Of a DNA stretch of 64,000 bases, positions 1 through 9,552 are shown in pieces. The position numbers were made by a program, and so were the translations under genes. Numbering within the stretch: the stretch's first letter is position 1; each line of letters opens with the position of its first letter. Source of the DNA: Thermococcus guaymasensis DSM 11113 (GTDB lineage Archaea; Methanobacteriota_B; Thermococci; Thermococcales; Thermococcaceae); NCBI RefSeq assembly GCF_000816105.1, contig NZ_CP007140.1, positions 1,824,388 through 1,888,387 of the forward strand, written 5' to 3'. Below the pieces are notes generated by a model that saw nothing but the letters and a program-made list of their open reading frames with translations, was not told the origin of the DNA and searched no databases.

Positions 1-1
1 G

Positions 2-247
2 CCCGACCTCTACCGAAGAATGAAGAAGCACCCCGAAATAAAGTGGAGCGAAGTGGCGAGAAAGGCCATAGCGGAGTACCTGGCCAAAATCGAGGCCGAG
101 GAACTCAGCTCGGACGAACTGCTCTCGCTCCTCGGTGAGGACTTCAGGAAAGATCTTGAAAGCACGCCCGTTGAAGAGTATGAAAAGGCGCTCAAGAAAA
201 CGAGGGATGCGGAATGGAAAAGGCTCTCTACGACACCAACGTCCTGA
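2..247 (+). CDS. VapB-type antitoxin (5' partial)
   Basis: The reading frame is open to the first base of the window, so the true start lies outside; 81 residues are visible. The N-terminal visible part (DLYRRMKKHPEIKWSEVAR) resembles the ribbon-helix-helix DNA-binding region of archaeal VapB antitoxins, and the acidic C-terminal half fits a toxin-binding tail. The last 34 bases overlap the PIN-domain gene that follows, the usual arrangement of a VapBC operon. Inference: it neutralises the downstream PIN RNase and autoregulates the pair. An internal ATG at 20 is unlikely to be the start because the family motif continues upstream of it. Confidence 0.75.
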   Translation, partial: PDLYRRMKKHPEIKWSEVARKAIAEYLAKIEAEELSSDELLSLLGEDFRKDLESTPVEEYEKALKKTRDAEWKRLSTTPTS

Positions 248-540
248 TTGAGACGGTAAAATCCCGCAAAAAGCTCGAAGGGTACACAACGGTTCTCAAT
301 GTCGTGGAGTTTCCGAGGGCGCTTGAGCTTGGCCTGACCGTGATAACCCCGAGCCTCGAAGACTACCTGCTCGCAATCAAGATATCACAGGCAATGGTCA
401 GGAAGGGAACGCCCGTTCCGGCAGTCGATGCGGTAGTTGCCTCGGTCGCGATAAACAGGGAGCTGACGCTCGTTACGAGGGACAAACACTTCGAGTGGAT
501 AAAGGAAGAGTTTGAGGGACTAAAACTTCAGAGCGTGTAG
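214..540 (+). CDS. VapC-type PIN-domain ribonuclease toxin
   Basis: A 108-residue protein with the four acidic positions of a PIN nuclease: D8 in [10 protein letters not shown]32 in [10 protein letters not shown]72 in AVDAVVASV and D89 in [13 protein letters not shown] toxins cut RNA (often tRNA or rRNA) in a metal-dependent way. The gene overlaps the antitoxin by 34 bases, so the two are probably translationally coupled. It is slightly shorter than the usual 125-140 residues, with a compact middle. Its 3' end overlaps the convergent DUF1931 gene by 13 bases. Confidence 0.82.
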   Translation: MEKALYDTNVLIETVKSRKKLEGYTTVLNVVEFPRALELGLTVITPSLEDYLLAIKISQAMVRKGTPVPAVDAVVASVAINRELTLVTRDKHFEWIKEEFEGLKLQSV

Positions 541-989
541 TCCAGAACTTTCTTAGCCTCCTCGATGTGCTCGGGGTAGACGTTCTTAATCTCCGGGTGG
601 AGCGCCTTGATGACCCTTCCGATGAGCACGAAGAGGGTTCCCGCGATAATCGGGAGCTCGTTGACGACGTCCTCCTCAAGCGGTATGTCGCCGGGTATCT
701 TCTTGAGGACGTACTTCCTGATGGGCTCAATCTGAACCTTCTCGTTCTCGATGACCGCTCTAAAGAGGTTCAGACTGTTCTTGAAGCCCCTGGTAATCGG
801 TATGTGGCGCATCTTTATCGTGCTCGAGCGCTCGGCCTTGGCGTTCTCGTAGGCAACCTCGAAGAGGTCGGCTAATTTCTTCTCGACGATCTCCATCATC
901 TCCTCGGCCCTCGGCTTGACGACCGCAAGCTCGCAGGTCCTCTCCAGAATTTTCTGGAGCTGTGGATAGGGTATTATCATCTCTGCCAT
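528..989 (-). CDS. DUF1931 family histone-fold protein
   Basis: A 153-residue protein matching the DUF1931 family, whose members contain two histone-fold units in one chain. Visible features are the helical N-terminus ([17 protein letters not shown]), a middle [11 protein letters not shown] segment and a C-terminal alanine-rich helical region. The role is not established; DNA binding is inferred from the fold only. Start: the ATG at 989 has a GGTGGTGAG ribosome binding site just upstream, and a strong BRE/TATA element lies at 1045-1060. It is divergent from the MobA-like gene. Confidence 0.75.
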   Translation of the reverse strand: MAEMIIPYPQLQKILERTCELAVVKPRAEEMMEIVEKKLADLFEVAYENAKAERSSTIKMRHIPITRGFKNSLNLFRAVIENEKVQIEPIRKYVLKKIPGDIPLEEDVVNELPIIAGTLFVLIGRVIKALHPEIKNVYPEHIEEAKKVLDYTL

Positions 990-1044
990 CTCTCACCACC
1001 CCCTTACTCCACCTGTCCTCGCCAGCATATTTTAGTAACCCAGA

Positions 1045-1060
1045 GTATATAAAACTTTCG
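1045..1060 (-). promoter_or_regulatory. BRE/TATA promoter of the DUF1931 gene
   Basis: Read on the minus strand this is CGAAAGTTTTATATAC, a textbook Thermococcales BRE plus TATA box. It lies about 55-70 bases before the DUF1931 start codon, leaving a leader of roughly 30 bases with a ribosome binding site. Confidence 0.75.
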
Positions 1061-1066
1061 GGGCGG

Positions 1067-1080
1067 GAGATTTTTAAGGG
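1067..1080 (+). promoter_or_regulatory. TATA element of the MobA-like gene
   Basis: GAGATTTTTAAGGG is centred about 26 bases before the ATG at 1100, so the transcript should be leaderless or nearly so. This is why the ATG at 1100 is preferred over an in-frame start at 962, which lies inside the divergent gene. Confidence 0.55.
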
Positions 1081-1099
1081 CAACCCTCTACTCTGCACC

Positions 1100-1690
1100 A
1101 TGCTCGGAGTAATCCTTGCGTTTCCAGAAAAGCGGTGGGAGAACTATACGATACCTGTGAACGACGAGCCTGTGGTAAAGCTCACTGAGAGGCGCCTTTT
1201 AATGAGCAAGAGGATAGACAGGGTTATTACAATCGTCAGAAGGGACAAGCTGAGGATTTACTCCCTCCACGTTTCAAACCCCGTGCCGGTAACGGGGAGA
1301 AACAAGCTGGAAGCCCTCCTCAAGGCCCTTCCCGGCGAGCCTTTCTTCCTAGTCGAGGGCAACATGCCCCTGGTGATGCCGTTCCTCGTGAACTATCTGG
1401 TTGGACTCTTTTACGAGAACGAACCCGAGGCGCTGATACCCGTCTGGAGGGACGGAACGGCTGAGATCACGCACGCCATCTATGAGCCGGCCGCACTGGA
1501 GGACGCGATAAACACGGCCATAGTTGAGGGATATAAGAGCCTTAGCAGGATAACGGAGTTTCTCGAATACGAACCCTTGTCCATTGAGGAGCTTGCCAAG
1601 AAAAACCCCAAAGTAACTCCGAGTTTCTTTAAAGTGAGGAATTCCCTTGACGTCAGGTTCGCGGAGGAAACCCTGAAATTGGGAGTTTAG
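1100..1690 (+). CDS. MobA-like nucleotidyltransferase-fold protein
   Basis: A 196-residue protein. The FFLVEGNMPLVMPFLVNYLV segment resembles the metal-binding strand region (V..DMPLV) of MobA/IspD-type nucleotidyltransferases, and overall length fits MobA. However, the N-terminus lacks the LAGG..RMG nucleotide loop, and the aspartate of DMPLV is replaced. It may therefore be an inactive or diverged relative, so guanylylation of molybdenum cofactor should not be assumed. It stands alone between a divergent gene and a secreted-protein gene with its own promoter. Confidence 0.5.
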   Translation: MLGVILAFPEKRWENYTIPVNDEPVVKLTERRLLMSKRIDRVITIVRRDKLRIYSLHVSNPVPVTGRNKLEALLKALPGEPFFLVEGNMPLVMPFLVNYLVGLFYENEPEALIPVWRDGTAEITHAIYEPAALEDAINTAIVEGYKSLSRITEFLEYEPLSIEELAKKNPKVTPSFFKVRNSLDVRFAEETLKLGV

Positions 1691-1738
1691 ACCACAACGT
1701 TTAAGTCTCTTCAGCGAAAGGCTCTCCTGGTGGTTGTG

Positions 1739-3643
1739 TTGAAGGGTGTCCATGTTATCGCAATAACGCTCATACTCCTGTTTTCGGGCCTGGTAAGTGC
1801 CTCTGAATACTGGGTGGGCTTCTACGGTACCCCCGGTCACGATGCACTTGAAAGCGTCTCCATAATGCCCAATGGAGACATCGTGGCAGTCGGAAAGGTG
1901 TCTTTTAACGGCACCACCGCTCCGTGGGCGATAAGGGTGGATCGTTACGGAGAAGTCCTATGGTCTAAGTACTACCCAATCCCCGGCGCGGAAGGGGAGT
2001 TCGAAGCACTCGCAGTTGATGAAGAAGGGAACATAATAGCCGTGGGCCTACTCAGGAAGGAAGCAGGATCGGCTCTAACTACAGACATCCTTGTGGTGAA
2101 GCTCGACGGGAACGGGGAAGTCCTGTGGGCGAGAGCCTATGATGGTGGGCCAAACGAAATCGGAAAGTCCATCAAGGTAGTGGGAAATGCGATCTTCGTC
2201 GGCGGCTGCACTTCCATTGGAGACGTTCCCACTGCCTGGATTCTCCGCTTAAACCCCTACGGGAGCGTTGTTTGGGCTAGGGCTTATTCTGGCCCGTACC
2301 CCACGTTCAAACCATTCCTAGCCCTAAACGGGAGTGAGATTCTGGCCCTCGGCGTGCTTGAGACCGGCCACCCTGCGGTGCTCCGGCTGAATCCCCTCAG
2401 CGGAGGGATCATTGATGCGACCGAGTACACAGGTCTGTCGACTTCGTCTCCAATAATAGCCGTTGGAGACGGCCAGTACTTCCTCCTCAATGGCAACGGA
2501 ACATGCCTGACAGTGCTCCAGCAAGGAGAAGAGTGGACGTGTTACAAACCGGGCTTTGAGGGGATCGACGTTTCGGCGGCAGAATACGGCGCAGGGGTAC
2601 TCTACGCCCTCAGCACCGCAAAGCCCTGGTCAGGGATTAATTTCTACGTCCTCGGCCTGGAAGGTGAGACGGTCAGGCTGAGCAGGGCGTACAGGCTCAG
2701 CGACCTTGACGTCCCCGGCTCCTTAGCCGTTTCCGGAGATTCTCTGGTCGTTGTTGGTTCGACCGAACGTTTTTCGTCGACTGTGAACACCGAAGGCTTT
2801 ATCATGAGGCTCCCGCTCAACGGCGCGATCAAGGGGTACGAGACAAAGGACGTTAACCCTTCAGTGTTTACGGGCAGTTCCAGTGCGCGTAAGGCTGAAG
2901 TCTCTTCTGAATCACTCCTTCCAAGGATCTATGAACTAGAGGTCGAAGAAAGGGACGCTCCACCGGTGGGCTTCCTGAGAATAACTACAGAGGGAACTGA
3001 AGAACCCACTATGCTGTACGTGGACGGCAAATTCTGGGCACTGTTTGGCGGCGAGGGTGTTTTTGCACTTGCCCCCGGAACCCACGAGGTCAAGCTGGCG
3101 GCGGAAGGTTATTACCCCTACGAAACGACCGTTTCGATAGAGGCAGGGAAAGAGACCGCCATAAGGGCGGAACTTGAGAGAAAGATCGAGTACGGGACGC
3201 TGGTCATAAGCTCTACCCCCTCCAGTGCGGCCGTTTACCTCAACGGCACTCTCGTTGGGTGGACGCCCCTCACCATGAACCTCACCCCGGGCAGATATAC
3301 TCTGGAGGTAGTGAAAGAGGGTTATGAGCCCTACAAGGGGACCATCGAAGTCTCCGCTAACAAAGAGACAACCATTGCGGTCGAGCTTGAGGAGGTTAAA
3401 ACCACAACGACCTCGACAGTCAGCACTACCACGACAACCTCCGCGGCCCCAACAACTTCTTCAACACAGCCGCTAACCACAACGAGCACGAGTCCTCAAA
3501 GTGAGAGCAAGACGAGTACATCAAAGGCAGGCGAGATCACATCAACCACCAAGAAAGGGGGCATCTGCGGGCCGGGAACGGTCCTACTCCTGCCGATCAT
3601 TTCACCCCTACTGGTGAGGAGGCTTCGGAGGGGTCGGAGGTAG
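1739..3643 (+). CDS. Secreted propeller-like protein with PEGA domains and CGP-CTERM tail
   Basis: A 634-residue surface protein. Order: signal peptide (about 1-20), a long region of repeated strand motifs of the type GDIVAVGK / GNGEVLWAR typical of beta-propellers (about 25-370), two PEGA domains (about 409-483 and 484-551), a Thr/Ser-rich linker, then GGICGPG followed by a hydrophobic segment and an Arg-rich end, which is the CGP-CTERM sorting signal. Start: the TTG at 1739 has GGTGGT at 1729-1734 at good spacing; GTG codons at 1730 and 1736 are alternatives. It is probably lipid- or surface-anchored after C-terminal processing. The ligand is unknown. A paralogue is encoded at 21410-22933. 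Confidence 0.72.
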   Translation: MKGVHVIAITLILLFSGLVSASEYWVGFYGTPGHDALESVSIMPNGDIVAVGKVSFNGTTAPWAIRVDRYGEVLWSKYYPIPGAEGEFEALAVDEEGNIIAVGLLRKEAGSALTTDILVVKLDGNGEVLWARAYDGGPNEIGKSIKVVGNAIFVGGCTSIGDVPTAWILRLNPYGSVVWARAYSGPYPTFKPFLALNGSEILALGVLETGHPAVLRLNPLSGGIIDATEYTGLSTSSPIIAVGDGQYFLLNGNGTCLTVLQQGEEWTCYKPGFEGIDVSAAEYGAGVLYALSTAKPWSGINFYVLGLEGETVRLSRAYRLSDLDVPGSLAVSGDSLVVVGSTERFSSTVNTEGFIMRLPLNGAIKGYETKDVNPSVFTGSSSARKAEVSSESLLPRIYELEVEERDAPPVGFLRITTEGTEEPTMLYVDGKFWALFGGEGVFALAPGTHEVKLAAEGYYPYETTVSIEAGKETAIRAELERKIEYGTLVISSTPSSAAVYLNGTLVGWTPLTMNLTPGRYTLEVVKEGYEPYKGTIEVSANKETTIAVELEEVKTTTTSTVSTTTTTSAAPTTSSTQPLTTTSTSPQSESKTSTSKAGEITSTTKKGGICGPGTVLLLPIISPLLVRRLRRGRR

Positions 3644-3657
3644 AAACTCTTTTAACG
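3643..3657 (+). promoter_or_regulatory. BRE/TATA promoter of glmS
   Basis: GAAACTCTTTTAACG lies about 50 bases before the glmS ATG, giving a leader of roughly 25-30 bases that contains the AAAGGTGAT ribosome binding site. It overlaps the stop of the preceding gene, so glmS can be transcribed separately. Confidence 0.5.
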
Positions 3658-3703
3658 ATGGGCAGTTTATGTAACCCAAGCGTAAAAGGGCAAAGGTGAT
3701 ATC

Positions 3704-5512
3704 ATGTGCGGGATCATCGGCTACATCGGAGATAGGAAAGCCTGCGAAGTTATAGTCAAGGGCTTGAAGAGGCTCGAATACAGGGGCTACGACTCGGTTG
3801 GTGTGGTCACGGCCGACGGAGACAGGGTAGAGGTCAGAAAAGGGGCTGGAAGGATAGACGAGCTCACAGAGAAACTCGGCTTCCTTGAAATGGAGGGCAA
3901 CAGGGGTATCGGCCACACCCGCTGGGCAACACACGGCGTCCCAAACGACATCAACGCCCACCCCCACACGGACTGCACAGGGAAGATAGCAGTCGTCCAC
4001 AACGGCATCATAGAGAACTTCGCGGAGCTGAGAGAAGAGCTACTGAAGAAAGGGCACGTCTTCACAAGCGATACTGACACAGAAGTTATCGCTCACCTCA
4101 TAGAAGAGGAACTCAAATCAGCAAACGGTTTTGAGGAGGCCCTGAGAGGGGCCCTTAAGAAGCTCAAGGGCTCTTTTGCCCTGGGCATAATCTACGCGGA
4201 CGAACCCGACAGGATATACGTCGTCAGGAACGAGAGCCCACTCGTTCTCGGCATTGGAGAGGGTGAGAACTTCGCCGCCAGCGACGTGCCAGCCTTTCTG
4301 GAGTACACCAATAAGGCGGTCTTCCTAGACGACGGCGAGTACGCCATTCTCACGAGGGACTCATACGTCGTCAAGAAGCTCGACACCGGAGAGGTAGTTG
4401 AAAAGCCCGTCCATGAAATAGAATGGACACTCGAAATGGCCGAAAAGGCTGGTTATCCCCACTTCATGCTCAAGGAAATCTACGAGCAGCCAAGGGCCAT
4501 TAGGGACGCAATACACGGAAACAAGGAGGTGATAAGCAGGGTTGCCGGGGAAATAGCAAACTACGAGAAGATGATCTTCGTCGCCATGGGGACTTCCTAT
4601 CATGCGGCCCTCGCTGGGAAGTACCTGTTCCAGAGGCTCGCCAAGAAGATCCCCATAGTGGAGGAGGCGAGCGAGTTCCGCTACGAGTTCGAAGACCTAG
4701 TAGATAAAGACACGCTGGTCATCGCCATCACCCAGAGCGGAGAGACCGCTGACACGCTCGCGGCGATGAAGCTGGCAAAGGCCAAGGGGGCCAAAGTCCT
4801 GGCAATAGTCAACGTCGTCGGGAGCATGGCCACGAGGATAGCCGATTTAACCATCTACACCCATGCAGGGCCAGAGATAGGAGTCGCTGCAACTAAAACC
4901 TACACTACGCAGCTTACAGTCCTGACAATGCTGGCAATAGAGCTTGCAAAGGTTCTTGGAACCGCTAGCGAAGAGTATCTAAAAGAGCTCGAAAACGAGC
5001 TGGAGAAAGTCCCCGGGCTTGTTGAGGAAGTCCTCAAACACGACGCTGCCATCAGAGAGCTGGCAGAAAACCTCACAGATAGAAGGGACTTCTTCTACAT
5101 TGGAAGGGGCATAGGCGTCCCAACCGCTCTAGAAGGAGCTCTCAAGCTCAAGGAAATCAGCTACATTCACGCCGAAGGCCTGAGTGCCGGCGAGCTTAAA
5201 CACGGCCCGCTTGCCCTCCTTGAAGAGGGTGTTCCGGTCATTGCAATCGCCCCTAACGGCAAGACCTTCGATAAGATGGTCAGCAACATCGAGGAGGCGA
5301 GGGCAAGGGGGGCTTTCACAATAACCCTCTCCGACAGAAAAGAAGCTGAGACATTCTCTGACGTCTTGATAGAGATGCCTTCCCTTGACGAACTGCTCAC
5401 TCCTATAATCTATGTGGTGCCCCTTCAGCTTCTTGCTTACCACCTGGCCGTTCTGAGGGGCAACGACCCCGACAAACCAAGAAACCTTGCCAAATCGGTT
5501 ACCGTCGAATGA
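3704..5512 (+). CDS. glmS: Glutamine--fructose-6-phosphate aminotransferase (isomerizing)
   Basis: A 602-residue protein of standard GlmS length. It makes glucosamine-6-phosphate from fructose-6-phosphate and glutamine, the first step to UDP-GlcNAc. The N-terminal glutaminase domain begins MCGIIGYIG, where Cys2 becomes the nucleophile after Met removal. Two SIS sugar-isomerase domains follow, with [12 protein letters not shown] and TQSGETADT, and the chain ends NLAKSVTVE as in the family. The start is fixed by the AAAGGTGAT site and Cys2. The aglB gene starts 10 bases after the stop, so precursor synthesis and protein glycosylation may be co-transcribed. Confidence 0.96.
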   Translation: MCGIIGYIGDRKACEVIVKGLKRLEYRGYDSVGVVTADGDRVEVRKGAGRIDELTEKLGFLEMEGNRGIGHTRWATHGVPNDINAHPHTDCTGKIAVVHNGIIENFAELREELLKKGHVFTSDTDTEVIAHLIEEELKSANGFEEALRGALKKLKGSFALGIIYADEPDRIYVVRNESPLVLGIGEGENFAASDVPAFLEYTNKAVFLDDGEYAILTRDSYVVKKLDTGEVVEKPVHEIEWTLEMAEKAGYPHFMLKEIYEQPRAIRDAIHGNKEVISRVAGEIANYEKMIFVAMGTSYHAALAGKYLFQRLAKKIPIVEEASEFRYEFEDLVDKDTLVIAITQSGETADTLAAMKLAKAKGAKVLAIVNVVGSMATRIADLTIYTHAGPEIGVAATKTYTTQLTVLTMLAIELAKVLGTASEEYLKELENELEKVPGLVEEVLKHDAAIRELAENLTDRRDFFYIGRGIGVPTALEGALKLKEISYIHAEGLSAGELKHGPLALLEEGVPVIAIAPNGKTFDKMVSNIEEARARGAFTITLSDRKEAETFSDVLIEMPSLDELLTPIIYVVPLQLLAYHLAVLRGNDPDKPRNLAKSVTVE

Positions 5513-5522
5513 GGTGGTTGGA

Positions 5523-8483
5523 ATGGTTAAGAGTAAGGTAAAGAAACAAAAGGAAAAAGTCAAGACCCCAAAGGGAGGCCGCAAAGAGCCTGAGAGCCTT
5601 AAGAAACTGGCTTCCCTTTACCCCAAGCTGAAAACCTATGGACTGGCAGTACTCACCCTGATCGTGGCCTATTACGGCTACATCATCAGGATGAAGACGG
5701 CTAAACTCAAGTACTTCCTTGACCCGGACACCTTCTATCACTTTGAGATGTTTAAGCAAGCGGTAAAAGAGGGGATACCCCACTACTGGCCATTGGCTGA
5801 GGCCCCCACCGGGATCAAGGTTAGTGGGTCCCTCGGTCTCTACGCCATCCCCGCCAAGGTCTACAACCTTATATTCAGCCACCTCGGCTACACAGAACTC
5901 GACTTCTTTAAGATGTGGACGCCCCTCGTTGGCGCGATCACGATAGTTGGGGTATACCTCCTCGGCAGGAAACTCCACTCCGACTGGGCAGGCTTTTGGG
6001 CAGCGGTGTTCCTGGCATTCTCCTACGCGAACTACACAAAGACCTACTCCGGAAACGCCAGGGGTGAGGCGCCGTTCCTCATGTTCTTCGTCTTTGCCCT
6101 GATCGCAATGACTTACTACCTCGATGAAAAGGCCAACTGGAAAGAGATCTCCAAATCCTGGAAGAAAGTCCTGTGGGGGATCCTTTTCCTGGTCTTCGGC
6201 TGGCTCTTCATGATGAGCTGGCAGGGAAGCGAGTTTGGAGTAGGTGTGCTGCTGCTCTTTATGGGCATCTACCCGATACTCCTCTTCGTCTTTGGAAAAA
6301 TAGAAGAGCTCAAGCGCTTCACCTACGAGTTCTATCCACTGATGCTCGTGCTGCTCCTTGGAGCGATTCCGTTGACTAGTATTCCCCTAATCGGATACAA
6401 GAGCTTCCTCGTGTTCTCCCTTGAAGTCTACTTTGCAATAGTAGTTCTAACCGCAATAATGCTCTTCGGGGAGAAAGTTGGCCTCAACTACTCGGACAAG
6501 AAGCACAGGTTTGGAACAGTCCTTGCCGTCGGCGTCCTGGGCTTCCTTGGTGCATACCTTTACTTTGGCCCCGACCTCTGGAAGTTCCTTGCTGGAGCCT
6601 ACCAGTCGAACCCGCTCTACCAGACGGTTGCTGAACTTGCGAAGACTCGCTGGGTTGATGTCAAGAACGCCTTCAGCATACACTACGCACATGGAGCGGG
6701 ACAGGATGGCATGCTCTATATATTCTCCATTGTTGGCTTCCTCGTCATTCTAAGCAGGATTTCATGGAAGCTCTACAAAGGGGACATAACGGGGTACAAG
6801 GAGGTGTTCCTTGTTGTCTACTACGCCGCCGCGACTTACTTCCTCTGGACGGCGGTGAGGTTCAGCTTCCAGGCGTCCGGGGCGGTTATCCTGCTCGCGG
6901 GCGTTTTCCTTGGGGAGGTAATAGGGGCCCTCGAAAGGATGGAAGAAAACCTTGGAACTAAGGCAATGTTCGCGGTGGTGCTGATCCTGCTCCTCTCACC
7001 CCTGCCTGTGATAGCGGCTAGGGACATGGGCACACTTGCAGATGCCCAGGCGACCGGAGAGGCAGTTCCAAAGTCCTGGCAGGACACCCTGCTCTGGATG
7101 AAGAACAACAGCAACCCCCTCGACAGCGCGACCGGCTGGTGGGACTACGGCTACTGGATAGAGTCTAGCCTGTTAAGCAACAGAAGAACCCCAACTGACG
7201 GTGGACACGGCTACGACAGGAGATACATCCTCGCGAAGTTCTATTCGCACAGCGGGAACGCGGGCGAGGTCGACTTCGAGGCGTGGGGGCTGAACTACCT
7301 CATCGCCTGGCAGAGTGACATCTTCAAGTTCAATGCCATAAGCTACCTCGGCGGTGCAATAACTTACGATGAATACGAGCATACTCCGATGTTCATGCCC
7401 GTTGGTCCACAGTACGGCTCAACGATCCTCTACGACAACAAGAGCAAGACCTACTACGTCCAGGCAACATATAACGGAAGAGTTCTCCAGTACATTCCGA
7501 AAATTGTAATAGACATGAGTAGCAGTTCTGTTCATCAGAACTCACAGCCCAATGTCCCATACGTTCTCTACATTTACCCCGGCAACTGGGGTATAATGGC
7601 CTATGAAAAAATAGCCTTCAGCAACTTCGTGCAGCTGGCCTTCAACTCCATTAACCCCATGAACGTGACGGACTCAATGAAGCTCCGCTCCAACTTCGTC
7701 CCGGTGAAGATGGAGGGCGGTGTCAACACCTACGAGTTCAGACCGTTCGCGGTCTACAGAATCGACCTCCTCGTGAACGGCACCCCCTCAAACGGAACAT
7801 GGAACCCGGTTTACTCTTCCCTCGCCCCGACGAAGCTCCCGATCGGCAACCACACCTTCAAGATATACATCTCTGCCTTCGGCAGGGACGTTGAGAACGC
7901 CACGCTGGTGTTCGAGGCCTACCAGAACGGAACCCTCGTGAAGAGGGAAACCCTCGCCGAGAACCTCCACATAGACCACCTCAATGAGACCCCGGTGATC
8001 GCTACCATAAACGTCCCCAACGCGACCAGCTACCGCATGGTGCTCATCCAGGACGGGCCTGTTGGAGTGCTCAACGGCCCCGTTAAGGTCGACGGAAAGG
8101 AAGTCAACCCGAGCTTCCCGATAGCGCCCGGCAAGAGCGGAGACATGGAGCTAACCGCCGCCTTCAGGAAGGACTACGAGAACGTTACCCTCGCGCTCAG
8201 GGCAACGGTGGTTTACTACCTTACACCCAACGGCAAGGACATATACAAGAACGAGTTCTACCTCGATCCGCACCAGGACATAATCACTTACATCCCAATC
8301 AAAGAGATGAGCGTCAAGGCGGGCGACAACCAGATAAGCGCACACGTTGAAGTCCCGGACGATGTGTTCAGTGCTTACATAGAGGAGCTGAAGCAGAAGT
8401 ACGGCGACAACTTTGTTGTCCATAGCAAGAGGCTCGAACCGGTCTTCATCACGAAGAAGGAGTACGTGATCTGGGAGGGTTAA
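5523..8483 (+). CDS. aglB: Oligosaccharyltransferase AglB/STT3
   Basis: A 986-residue membrane enzyme that transfers a lipid-linked glycan to Asn in N-x-S/T sequons on the outer face of the membrane. The first ~500 residues contain many hydrophobic helices and an early loop motif FLDPDTFYH (metal/catalytic Asp). The signature WWDYG lies at 539-543, at the start of the soluble domain, and a large beta-rich C-terminal part follows. The ATG at 5523 has an AGGTGG site; an in-frame ATG at 5487 inside glmS is rejected. It follows glmS directly. Its 3' end overlaps the convergent gene by 4 bases. Confidence 0.95.
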   Translation: MVKSKVKKQKEKVKTPKGGRKEPESLKKLASLYPKLKTYGLAVLTLIVAYYGYIIRMKTAKLKYFLDPDTFYHFEMFKQAVKEGIPHYWPLAEAPTGIKVSGSLGLYAIPAKVYNLIFSHLGYTELDFFKMWTPLVGAITIVGVYLLGRKLHSDWAGFWAAVFLAFSYANYTKTYSGNARGEAPFLMFFVFALIAMTYYLDEKANWKEISKSWKKVLWGILFLVFGWLFMMSWQGSEFGVGVLLLFMGIYPILLFVFGKIEELKRFTYEFYPLMLVLLLGAIPLTSIPLIGYKSFLVFSLEVYFAIVVLTAIMLFGEKVGLNYSDKKHRFGTVLAVGVLGFLGAYLYFGPDLWKFLAGAYQSNPLYQTVAELAKTRWVDVKNAFSIHYAHGAGQDGMLYIFSIVGFLVILSRISWKLYKGDITGYKEVFLVVYYAAATYFLWTAVRFSFQASGAVILLAGVFLGEVIGALERMEENLGTKAMFAVVLILLLSPLPVIAARDMGTLADAQATGEAVPKSWQDTLLWMKNNSNPLDSATGWWDYGYWIESSLLSNRRTPTDGGHGYDRRYILAKFYSHSGNAGEVDFEAWGLNYLIAWQSDIFKFNAISYLGGAITYDEYEHTPMFMPVGPQYGSTILYDNKSKTYYVQATYNGRVLQYIPKIVIDMSSSSVHQNSQPNVPYVLYIYPGNWGIMAYEKIAFSNFVQLAFNSINPMNVTDSMKLRSNFVPVKMEGGVNTYEFRPFAVYRIDLLVNGTPSNGTWNPVYSSLAPTKLPIGNHTFKIYISAFGRDVENATLVFEAYQNGTLVKRETLAENLHIDHLNETPVIATINVPNATSYRMVLIQDGPVGVLNGPVKVDGKEVNPSFPIAPGKSGDMELTAAFRKDYENVTLALRATVVYYLTPNGKDIYKNEFYLDPHQDIITYIPIKEMSVKAGDNQISAHVEVPDDVFSAYIEELKQKYGDNFVVHSKRLEPVFITKKEYVIWEG

Positions 8484-8884
8484 TTCCTCACTATTTTTAT
8501 ATCTTCCAGCTTTTTTAATCCCTCTTTTTCCGCCGTTTTGACAATACCGGGGAGGAACTCTCCAAGAGGCTTGAGCAGGATTGCCTCAACACGCTCAAAT
8601 CCGAGCTTCTTTAGCGCAAAAGCCCTGTGGTGGCCGTCTATGATGTAGTATTTGTCCCTGTAGGGGATAGCTATTGTAGGGGCATCGTATCCGTGTTTTA
8701 TCTCTTCAAGGACTACAAGGAGTTTACTCTCACTGAGCTCTTTCTGGGTGGGGACGGCATCCTCAAGGGGAATGAACGTTCTTTCAAGCTCAAACCCAAT
8801 GCCATATATGGCTTCATACTCACGTTTTATCCGTTCAGCGCGTTTGAAGGCCCCTTCTCTGCTAATTAGGCTTATTCTACTCAA
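8480..8884 (-). CDS. Small ParB-like (SerK-type) nucleotide-binding domain protein
   Basis: A 134-residue protein with the ParB-fold signature IIDGHHRAFALKKLG (DGHHR at 83-87). The same DGHHR element occurs in the Thermococcus serine kinase SerK, which is about 240 residues long. This protein is only about half that size and lacks the C-terminal half, so kinase activity is uncertain; it may phosphorylate a small molecule or bind a nucleotide. It is the last gene of an operon led by adk, overlapping the methyltransferase gene by 4 bases (ATGA). Its stop codon overlaps the aglB stop. Confidence 0.65.
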   Translation of the reverse strand: MSRISLISREGAFKRAERIKREYEAIYGIGFELERTFIPLEDAVPTQKELSESKLLVVLEEIKHGYDAPTIAIPYRDKYYIIDGHHRAFALKKLGFERVEAILLKPLGEFLPGIVKTAEKEGLKKLEDIKIVRN

Positions 8885-9552
8885 CCCTTCACGCCCCTAA
8901 CAGCGATAAATGCGGCCAGCTCTTTGCATCTTTTGTGGCATTTCCTATCCACCCTCTCCGCGAGACCAAGGAATGGCCAGAACGAGGGGAAGAATATTAC
9001 CCCTGCGCTTTCAACGTCCCTGAAACCAGCGTTTTTTAAGAGAGTTTCCAGCTCCTCTGGCGTGTAAAACCTGGCATACCGATAGGCAGTCTCGACAAAA
9101 ATGCTCTTAAGCCTCTTGAAAATGAACCACAGGCTTCTGCCGTTCATAGTCCCGATAAGGACTTCGCCACCTGGCTTGAGGACGCGGTGGATCTCCGCGA
9201 TTACCTTCTCTGGCTCGTGTATGAATTCAAACATCGTGACGCTCAGCACGAGGTCAAAGCTTTCGTCCGGAAAGGGTAGGTTGTAGGCGTCTCCCTTGAT
9301 GCAGTTGAGGCCCTTCATCCGCGCTATTTTCAGCATTTCTTCACTTGCATCGAGTCCTATAACGTCGAAACCACGCTTTTTGAGCTCAAGCGTATAGTTC
9401 CCTGTTCCGCAGCCGAGATCCAGGGCTCTGCCAGACTTCGTTTTGAGCATCGAGAAGACCAGCCACTTCTCAACCCTGTCAACGTATTGGCCGGTCTTTG
9501 TTTTGTACCAGTCATCGTAGCGGCTCGCTATTTTGTCGAAATACTCCGCCAT
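8881..9552 (-). CDS. Class I SAM-dependent methyltransferase
   Basis: A 223-residue methyltransferase. SAM-binding motif I is ALDLGCGTG (43-51), followed by VIGLDASEEML (motif II), GDAYNLPFPDESFDLVLS (motif III/IV) and a VLKPGGEVLIG strand, the pattern of UbiE/Methyltransf_11 enzymes. The substrate cannot be read from sequence. The start codon directly follows the stop of the thiamine-binding gene (TAAATG), and the 3' end overlaps the ParB-like gene, so the genes form one operon downstream of adk. Confidence 0.85.
   Translation of the reverse strand: MAEYFDKIASRYDDWYKTKTGQYVDRVEKWLVFSMLKTKSGRALDLGCGTGNYTLELKKRGFDVIGLDASEEMLKIARMKGLNCIKGDAYNLPFPDESFDLVLSVTMFEFIHEPEKVIAEIHRVLKPGGEVLIGTMNGRSLWFIFKRLKSIFVETAYRYARFYTPEELETLLKNAGFRDVESAGVIFFPSFWPFLGLAERVDRKCHKRCKELAAFIAVRGVKG

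Noticed and set aside
962-1099. An upstream in-frame extension of the MobA-like gene
   Set aside because: It overlaps the divergent gene's promoter; the ATG at 1100 has a TATA box at leaderless distance.
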